From: Paracentrotus lividus | Taxonomy: Eukaryota > Echinodermata > Echinoidea > Camarodonta > Echinidae | Assembly (NCBI GenBank): GCA_940671915.1 | Contig: CALNVZ010003434.1 | Location: forward strand, 19,141,508-19,205,507 | Direction: 5' to 3' | Length of the DNA: 64,000 nt | In this document: piece by piece, positions 56,428-64,000 of the stretch | Numbering within the stretch: position 1 is the stretch's first letter | How the letters are laid out: every line of letters begins with the position of its first letter | Notes under the pieces: model-generated | The model's database searches: none | What the model was told of the DNA's origin: nothing | The model's input: the letters and a program-made list of their open reading frames with translations, nothing else | Translations under genes and position numbers: made by a program

Positions 56428-59400
56428 TTACTCTGGAACAGTTTTCAATACCCACTTCAAATAGGGAAGATTTCCATTTTCAATGGGCAGGCTTATTACC
56501 TCTGCCACATCATAGGGATGATTCTTTCGCACAAACTCTGACAGTTCATTGACCTTTGATCTTCTAGTCTTGATCATTAAAAGCAATTCTTGGTCTTTCT
56601 CGATCTTTCCTTCCCACTCGTAGACAGACGTTAATCCAGGGATGATGTTGACACAAGCCGCTAATTTCTGCTGAACGATGTCTCTGTCAAAAAGAAAGAA
56701 AGTGGAAAAATGAAATGAAACAATATTCTGTGTAAAATTTAGTAACCATATTCGTGCATAAAAATACAGACATTTAATGTACCACACCAAGAATACATTA
56801 ATATTTGTTACTATGACCTATCGGAACAGCTAATGACAGTTCCATTACTGGCGGTAATACTGTCTGGTATAGGCTAAATGTAATGATTATATTTGTGGGT
56901 ATTACATAAATATGCTTATCACCGAGGCGCAGGATTCGCACCCCGGGGGCCCGACGTGAATTTGGCGCCCCTGTTTACTTTTCAAAATATGGCGCCCCCA
57001 CCCCCTCCCTCCCCCCCCCCCCCCCCCGCCCCCCCCCCGCCAGACAAACATAGGCCTACGGCTTAAATGTATGTTGAAGGATTTTGAATAATAATTTTTT
57101 TTTTTTTTTTTCTTTTTTTTTTTTTTAAATACTTGCCAATGGTGAGTTCACGGAAAGAATTTCTAGGTATATGATATACCGCTATAGATAAAAATACGAA
57201 TATTTCTAAATACGAGCGCGAAGCGCGATCAGATTTTTTCCCCCTCTACTTTACGATCAGAAAGCAAAGAATTCTAAGCAATTAGGGGTATTAATTTTGT
57301 TTAGCTCTTCATCAGAATATCATATGAACGCAGGGCGGATCCACCATTCGCCATAGGGGGGGGGGGGGGGCGTGATTTTTTTCACCCAAATTTCCTTGAT
57401 CAGCAGTTTGAAAGCTTAGCGCAGGGGGTGGGGTGGCTGTTACAAAATGTATAGGCCTATAAACACTTAATTGACTTATCTTGTTTTTTGTTTTTATGAA
57501 CAAGCAAATGTATTAAATCAATAATGCGAGCGCGAAGCGCGAGCCGAAAACTTTTGCTATATTCAACCTGAAAACATTGAATTTTAAGCGTTCTTTATGC
57601 TATGCTCATAAAGGAAATACTTATTTCATTAAACAACAATGCGAGCGCGAAGCGCAGCCGAAAATTTTTGATAATAAATTATTCAACCTGAAAACAGTGG
57701 ATTTTAAGCGTTTTTATGCTTTATAAGGAAGATACAAATTATCTCAATAAACAATGTGACGCGCGAAGTGCGAGCTGACAATTTTAGATCAACTAAAACA
57801 CTGCATTTAAAGTTTGTGTGTGTATGCCTTGTTTTTTTTTAAGAAGATACTTATCTAATTAACAATGCGCAGCGCGAAGCGCGAGCGCGAAAACTTTTGA
57901 TAAAATATCAACCTGAAAACAGAGCATTTTTAAAGCGTCTTTTGCTAAGTTTATAAGGAAGATACATATTATCTTATTAAATCAACCTGAAACAGTGCTT
58001 TTTAAGCTTTTTTCTAATGCCATGCCTATAAGAAGATAGTATGCGTAATGTATCTCATTAAATAATGCGAGGCGCGAACGCGAGCGAATTTTGTTTTTAT
58101 ATATTAACTTGTAAACATTTAATTTTAATTTTTTTCAAACATACTTTATTTATTGGTTCAAAATAAAGCATGTACAACATAAAAAAACACCTAGGCTACT
58201 GCCTGCAATTGTAGGACAATACAAGGTTAACATTGATACATAGATAAACAGACATTGAACAATAGATACAATATATACATTAAGAGAGTTATACAATAGA
58301 AATGATTAATTTTGTAGCATATTGACAGTTTCGGAATATTAATATAATTCAGATTTTGATTAATTCATGTTGTATGCTGCTATACGGTAGTGTGTACATT
58401 CTAATAGAAAAGAATTGGAGCAGCTAGGAGAATACCAGTTATCGATTAACAATTGAAAATTTATACTAGTATATATCATTAAAATTTATTATACAATAAG
58501 TATTATATGTTGTAATAGAAAAGTATTGGAGCAACTAGGAGAATATCAGTGATCGATTAACAATGTGAATTTTTTTTAAAGCTCATAAAGAAAATACTTG
58601 TTCTATTAAACATGCGAGCACGAAGCGCGAGCTGAAAATTTGAGATATGTCAACCTGAAAACAATGCATTTTTTAAGCGTATTTTTTAACGCCATGCTTA
58701 TAAAGAAGATACATATTTTATACAATGCGGAGCGCGGAGCACGAGCCGAAATTTTTTTTTGATACATCAACCTGAAAAAAAGTGCATTTAAAGGGTTTTG
58801 TTATGCTATCTTTATAAAGAAGATACATATATCATTAAATAATGCTAGCGCGAAGCGCGAGCCGAAATTTTTTTATATATTAACTTGAATCATTTTAAGA
58901 TAAGTTTGGCACCCATAAGACTAGTCTCAGGTCCATTCGGCGCCTACATTTGAGCTCAATCTAGCGTCCTTTAATTTAAGATCGATTTGGCACCCCTTAA
59001 CTTCAGGTTAAATCAGCGCCCTTAAGTCTCAGGTCAATTCAACGCCCCTTAAGTTTCAGATCATTTTTGTGCCCCTACATTTGATCTAAATTTGGCGCCC
59101 TTACGTTTAAGATCATTTTGGCGCCCCTCTATGTTTAAGTTCGATTTGGCGCCCCCTAAATTTAAGGTCGATTTTGCGCCCCTAGGTTTATGGTCGATTT
59201 TGCGCCCCTCCTAAATCTAGGGTCGATTTAGCGCCTTTAAGTTTAAGGTCGATTTGGCGCCCCATCTAAGTTTTGTGTCAATTTGGCGCCCCCACGTTAA
59301 GCTCATTTTGGCGCGCCCTCTGATTTTAATTTTGATTTGGCGCCCCCTAAATTTAAGGTGGATTTAGAGCCGCTAAGTTTAAGGTCGATTTGGCGTCCCA

Positions 59401-60023
59401 CCTATGTTGAAGGTCAATTGGCGCCCCTATGTTTAAGCTCAATTCGGCACCCCTAAGTTTATTGGCGTTGCTAGTTTACTGTCGATTTGGCGCCCCCTAA
59501 ATTTTTTAAGGGCGCCCCCTTCCCCTCTCGCCCTTTTCAATTTGGCACCCTTGCTTAGTTTAAGGTTGATTCGGCGCCCCTAAGTTTAATATCAATTAGG
59601 CCGCCCTCAGCTTCAGGTCAATTTGGCGCCCCCATCTAAGTTTCGGGTCAATTTGGCGCCCCTACGTTTAAGCTCAATTTGGCTCACCCGATTTGGCGCC
59701 CCCTCTAAATTTAAGGTCGATTTGGCACCCTATAAGTTTAAGTCAATTTGGCGCCTCTTAGTTTACTGTCGATTGGCGCCCCTAAATTTAAGGTCGATTT
59801 GGCGCCCTAAGTTTAAGGTCAATTTGGCGCCCCTTAGTTTATCTGTCGAATTTGGCGCCCCTAAATTTAAGGTCGATTTGGCGCCCCCCCCCCCTAATTT
59901 TAACGTCGATTGAGCTCCCCTAAGTTTAAGGTCAATTTGGCGCCCCTTAGTTTACTGTCGATTTGGCTCCCTCCCCCATTTTTTTTTAAGGGCGCCCCCT
60001 TCCCTCTCTCCTTTTCTCCCTTC

Positions 60024-60055
<32 letters not shown>

Positions 60056-62150
60056 TTTTTTTTTCTTCCTTCTCTCTTTTCCCCCTTTTTCCTTCCTCTT
60101 CCCCTTTTTTCCCTTTCTCTTTTTTTTTCTCCTTTTTTTCTTCTTCCTTTTTTTTCTTCCCCTTTTTCTCCCTTTTTCTTCCTCTTTTCGGGCGCCCCTG
60201 GGCGCCCCCGGGGGGCCGGGCCGTAAAGCCCCCCCAGATATACGCGCTAGCTTATAGATTAGTCCAGGTTTTTAATTGTAATAATCAAAAAGTTGTTTTT
60301 CTTTTATGATACTGATAACATTTATCTTTAGCTCTTTTTGTCTTATTTATTTACTTAACACACAGACAGATCAGGCCCGTAACTAGGATTTTACTGGGGG
60401 GGGGGGGGGGTTCGAAATCTGAAAAAGTGGACCTTTTTCAAGAAATTTTTTTTTTTCGAGCGCGAGGCTCGAGCCGAAAATTTTGAGTTAAACTTTGAGT
60501 AAACTATGCATTATCATGATTATAGACTCTATTGAGTATCCGCGAGCACGAAACTCAAAACTGGGGTTAATTGTCTATTATAGACCCTACTTATCGTATC
60601 CGTGAGCGCAAAGCGCAAGCTGAAAATTTTAGGAATCTTAATGGCTTTTATTTTTTATTGTTCATTTAGTAATGAATATAAAGGAAGCGCGAGCACAAAA
60701 TTTTGAGATCAAAATTGGAGTTAATTAGGCAATATAGAGCCTATTTATTATCCGCGAGATGAAAGTTTTGAGCTAAAAATTGTGCCTTATAGACTCTTTT
60801 TAGGATCCATGTTGAAGATACATAATAATCTTGGCTCATTAATAATCTTTGCTATGAATATTTTGTGGGCTGCAGGCCCCTAGCCCACCCCCAATCTAGC
60901 CCAAACACAATTACACTAATTCTTTTGACAAGGTTTGTCTCCAGCAGAGGGCACTGGGTCCAACCCTTTTTTATACTTATTGTTTGTTAATTTTACAGTG
61001 CGAGGTCGCATAGGAAAATTTGGGGGTTTAAAAGACATATGAAGTAAAGAAAGGGGCACTTTTTAGTACTGTAAGTGACACTTTTTAAGAAATTGTCCGT
61101 TGGACTTTAAAAGAGTATGAAAGGCTTCTTTTTAGTATAAGAAGGGCATTTTTAAGCTAAGAAAAGAGGCGCGAGTAGAAAGCTTTGAGCTAGTTTATTG
61201 TGCATTATGGACCCTATTTAGTATCCACGAGCGCGAAGCGCGAGCTGAAAATTTGGGGTTTTAAAAGACATAACGGAGTATAAAGGGGCCCTTTTTATTA
61301 TTGAAAGTGCCCCTTTTTTTAAACAGAAATTGTCCACGGGACTATTCAAAACTCTGAAAGGCTTCTTTTTAGTATGAAGATGACACTGTTTTAGTTTAGA
61401 AAACAGAAATTTTGGGGTCATGAATAGGGGCACTTTTAGGGTGGATGAAAAAGTTGGGGTCCCTGTGCCCAATCTTCCTTTCTTGTATTTCGATTCAAGT
61501 AACTGCTGCATTTTTCTGCCAAAAAGTGGGGGTTTAATTTTTTTATTTTTTTTGTCAAGTGGACCCTGCTCGTTCGAACCCCCCGAACCCCCCCCCCCCA
61601 CTGGTTACGGGCCTGCAGATGGCAATCATTTCGACCTTTTGTTCGAACTTCACCTCTCATTGTGCACGCTGTCCTGATGCCTATTGATATAGAACATAGG
61701 ATGGGGGGTCCGTTGTCCGGACAAAGTCTTAAGCAGATAAAAACATCATCTTTTGCTCTGGATTTTCTCAAAATTTGTGCAGTAATTTTCAAAAATATTT
61801 GTGAATATTTATGCTTTGTTATATTGTCTGATATTATTTTCAATCGATTAATGAAATATTGATAACAAAGCTCCGAAAATTGCCGTCTTGTCCGGACAAA
61901 CAACCCGTCCGGACATACATGTACAACAACCGGGTATATATAGAAGATCTCCAATAAATATATTTGTTACTTACGACGCTAACTTTTCACCGACTTTCGC
62001 ATCTGGGACTGTCACAAATGCAGCTGTCAATTCCCCGGCTGTATCGGTGCTTGATCCGCTGCTAGTCATCCTGATTTGCGATAATGAACGTCCAAAATGT
62101 GATGATAAAGGAAGAATATTTGGAAAAACACCTCGCAATATGAAAGACAT
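56428..62150 (-). CDS. CUTA: CUTA, divalent-cation tolerance protein homologue
   Basis: Two minus-strand exons, 62150-61975 and 56683-56428 (TAA), joined by a GT-AG phase-2 intron, give 143 residues. Exon 1 starts at the first ATG after an in-frame stop and encodes a hydrophobic, arginine-containing N terminus followed by [17 protein letters not shown]. Exon 2 encodes [32 protein letters not shown], and [17 protein letters not shown]. These are the conserved CutA1 blocks, including the cysteine in AACVN. CutA1 forms a very stable trimer; bacterial members are linked to copper tolerance and the mammalian one to acetylcholinesterase membrane anchoring. The family lacks known catalytic residues. 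A second ATG at residue 28 could give a shorter cytosolic form. ANAPC7 is convergent downstream. Confidence 0.93.
56930..58885. repeat. Minisatellite with GCGAGCGCGAAGCGCGAGC core
   Basis: The core and close variants occur near 57209, 57526, 57637, 57758, 57866, 58066, 58613, 58727 and 58849, in units of about 110 bp that also share AACCTGAAAACA and TTTTAAGCG words. A different AT-rich insert occupies 58130-58560. C-runs and G-runs occur at 57010-57048 and 57357-57371. All inside the CUTA intron. Frames across it are not genes. Confidence 0.88.
58890..59975. repeat. Minisatellite with TTTGGCGCCCC units
   Basis: Some 30 units of roughly 30-40 bp of the form AAGTTTAAGGTCGATTTGGCGCCCCT with drift. 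TTTGGCGC itself occurs about 17 times. Lies in the CUTA intron. Confidence 0.9.
60000..60190. repeat. Polypyrimidine tract
   Basis: About 190 bp almost purely C and T on the plus strand, including (CT)n at 60021-60047 and T-runs. Likely a decayed simple repeat adjacent to the preceding minisatellite. Confidence 0.92.
60375..61615. mobile_element. Element bounded by AGGCCCGTAAC inverted ends
   Basis: The left end CAGGCCCGTAACTAGG then a G-run and TTCGAA mirrors the right end GTTCGAACCCCCC...CTGGTTACGGGCCTG. Inside are degraded units with GAGCGCGAAGCGCGAGC-like words and AAAATTTTGAG blocks. It lies in the CUTA intron. The minus-strand frames at 61218-61954 are read-through of this repeat. Confidence 0.7.
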
Positions 62151-62231
62151 GCAGATGAAGCTTGTGAGACTGGCCAGAATAGGAACAATCACTTTCCCAT
62201 TTCTAATAGCATGCTCAACAAAGAGTCTGGA

Positions 62232-62336
62232 ATTTGGAATCCAGCTAAATATGAGTTATGGAATGCTACGAGACCGCATTTACTGTAAATGCGGTCTCGT
62301 AGCATTCCATAACTCATATTTAGCTGGATTCCAAAT
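62232..62336. repeat. Perfect 105-bp palindrome (52-bp arms, 1-nt centre)
   Basis: The sequence is symmetric about base 62284: ...CGCATTTAC T GTAAATGCG... with every base of the 52-bp arms paired as far as I can read. It lies 82 bp upstream of the CUTA ATG, in the presumed 5' UTR or promoter. No similar sequence is seen elsewhere in the window. Confidence 0.92.
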
Positions 62337-63090
62337 CATCAGATTTACAGTCTATCTGTAATAATTTGTAAATTTTTATTCTATCAACAACAAAAAATTC
62401 CAATGAGTTTAAAACAAGCTCCATAAAAAATCATAAAAGACTAGAATTATCTTACTTCTTGGTTTAACATAAAAAAGTGTATCTTCAGTTATTGCAAGTA
62501 CAGCGTTCCATAAGACCGCTTGTAGACGTACTTTGCAGACCCAGATTGCGTTATTTACACAGAAACACAGAAAACGTTGTAAAAAAAACAAAAAAAAACT
62601 GGATTACTTGAAATGATGAAATAACATTATATCTAAAGCTGTATTTTTTCTTAAATTTCTACCAGGGCATCAATATTGTTATTCATTTCAGACCTGACTC
62701 CACAATAGTTATTTAGGTTGAAAGGAAGTTGACTTACAAAGACTAAAGTGCGCACGCTTTCATCTCAAATGGGGAAAGTCCCGAGCTTGCAAATTCCCAT
62801 GCCACGCCCACTCCAGACGCATGGTCGAAATATGGTCCCGAATAACAACTGTTGAATCAATCCATTAAAAAAAAAAATTTTTCAATAGAAACACGCAGAT
62901 GAATAAAACTTAGGGTTGGGTTTGACGGACCTGTATGAAATAATTATTTACGTCTGAGGCACTGGCGTAAATCCCGGGGGGGATACAACCCCTCCCCCCA
63001 CTTTTCAAGGAGGGGGAATGGCCTGTACAAACATGCCCCCGCTTTTCAAGAGAGAATTGAGAAGAAAAATTACACTAGACTGATAATTGT
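62337..63090. other. CUTA upstream flank
   Basis: No exon recognised. G- and C-runs at 62975-63040 resemble the edges of the GC-rich repeats seen in the CUTA intron. Confidence 0.4.
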
Positions 63091-63119
63091 GTTATTGGTG
63101 AAAGTATTTCCTTAAAATA

Positions 63120-63275
63120 CCACCTTATAGTAAGTTTCAATGGTGATATTTCTTATTTGTGGAACTCTTTGGCCCCAGAAAGTATTCTTAATTCACTTGG
63201 TAACTTACAACCTCTGCTGAATTCTCTTCGTGTCTGTATCTATATGGAGGAAGCTACTTAGAATTTTATGGTCAA
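63120..63275 (+). pseudogene. LINE reverse-transcriptase C-terminal fragment
   Basis: One frame reads SFNGDISYLWNSLAPE and continues for about 30 residues to a stop. This resembles the YLWNSLP block near the C terminus of Jockey/CR1-type LINE proteins. Too short for a firm family. Confidence 0.4.
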
Positions 63276-63379
63276 TAAATTTTAGAATTAAGTGCCTGTC
63301 AATGTCTTTGGTTCAACAGGTTTATTCGATCTAAATCTAAATCCTATTTTTTTTACGAATCTTGGTTTGATAAAAACAT

Positions 63380-64000
63380 TCTTCCTTATCTGATTTATTT
63401 AATCCCCTTTCCAGGGCATAAAATTTTTTGAAGAATTAGTATTAGATTTTGGTATTCTTCTGGAGATAGAAGGAAAATTTAACTTCTTAATCCAAAATAT
63501 CCCTGAAGCGTGGATAGAGAACTATGATATCGATATTGTTGGTGTTCATGAAACCATTGTTCATAAACTGGTTAAATTCTAAAAAAGTTCCTAGGATGCA
63601 TACATCTATCTATATTTGGTTCCCATGTTCCTGAAAAAAGATATGACTTTGGGGCGATAATCTACCTTTACCTGTCAATGTTAACTGGGACAAATACACA
63701 ATACTAATTTTTTCTGTACAATTGAAACTAAACTAAGATCCTTTTATTTTAAATTTTTCATAAAGCTATTGCTCTAAATGACTTTCTTCACAAGATTAAA
63801 AGAAGAGATTCACCTAATTGCTCGCTGTGTAATAAAAAGAGGAACAATGGTTCATTTATTTTGTGATTGTGAAAAGGTATCTCCAATTTGGCTTGATTTA
63901 CTAGATACAATATCGCAGAAAAAATGCAAACTTTGCAGTTCAAATGTGTCCAACTTTGAGAAATTCTTGGATTTTTGTGAGATAAGTTTGTTTCCTATTC
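63380..64000 (+). pseudogene. L1/Tx1-like LINE ORF2 C-terminal remnant, runs off the window
   Basis: Frame-shifted pieces give a VNWDK-like block near 63680, ETKLRSF-like near 63723-63740, then HKIKRRDSPNCSLCN and FCDCEKVSPIWLDL. The C-x2-C ... C-x-C arrangement after a K-I-x-x-x-D-S-P lead-in is the zinc-finger at the end of L1/Tx1-clade reverse-transcriptase proteins. Frame shifts near 63590 and 63740 show decay. Its 3' end lies beyond the window. Confidence 0.72.

Noticed and set aside
59623..60257. Frames of 96 and 115 residues in the CUTA intron
   Set aside because: Translations of the TTTGGCGCCCC minisatellite and the polypyrimidine tract.
61218..61954. Minus-strand frames of 127 and 172 residues
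   Set aside because: They read through the terminal-repeat element and the G-runs at 61580; no domain is seen.

Overview
The window looks like nuclear DNA from a marine invertebrate deuterostome, most likely an echinoderm such as a sea urchin. The reasons are intron-rich vertebrate-like genes in an AT-rich background, many short palindromic non-autonomous elements, frequent TACATGTA-type words, and a DIRS-type tyrosine-recombinase retrotransposon. The species cannot be fixed from sequence alone.

Layout. (1) 1-9337: non-coding DNA with a small inverted-repeat element (712-946) and a nearly full-length but decayed DIRS-like retroelement (2239-8092). (2) 9338-16447 (+): the kinase-domain exons of a LIM-domain kinase; its LIM and PDZ exons are not in the window. 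(3) 16448-24375: 3' flank, simple repeats, a piggyBac-type MITE, and degenerate copies of the RPUSD4 last exon. (4) 24376-33104 (-): a complete 7-exon RPUSD4 mitochondrial RNA pseudouridine synthase gene. (5) 33105-38134: intergenic DNA holding a possible unrecognised 2-exon gene on the minus strand (36996-37636) with a GC-rich patch. (6) 38135-52401 (+): ANAPC7, an APC/C TPR subunit, nearly complete but disturbed near its 3' end by an inverted exon, an assembly gap of 25 N, and frame-broken duplicated exons. (7) 56428-62150 (-): CUTA in two exons, with a 5.3 kb intron packed with GC-rich minisatellites; a perfect 105-bp palindrome lies just upstream of the start codon. (8) 63000-64000: fragments of LINE elements.

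The genes are housekeeping genes of unrelated function: actin regulation (LIMK), mitochondrial RNA modification (RPUSD4), the cell cycle (ANAPC7) and metal tolerance/AChE folding (CUTA). ANAPC7 and CUTA are convergent. The ANAPC7 promoter faces the unrecognised minus-strand gene about 500 bp away.

The most notable pattern is repeated partial duplication of single exons next to the working exon. It is seen once for LIMK, twice for ANAPC7 exon 10, twice for ANAPC7 exon 14, about six times for RPUSD4 exon 7, and possibly as an inverted copy of ANAPC7 exon 12. Exon boundaries were read by eye from splice consensus, phase continuity and remembered family sequence; no search was run.
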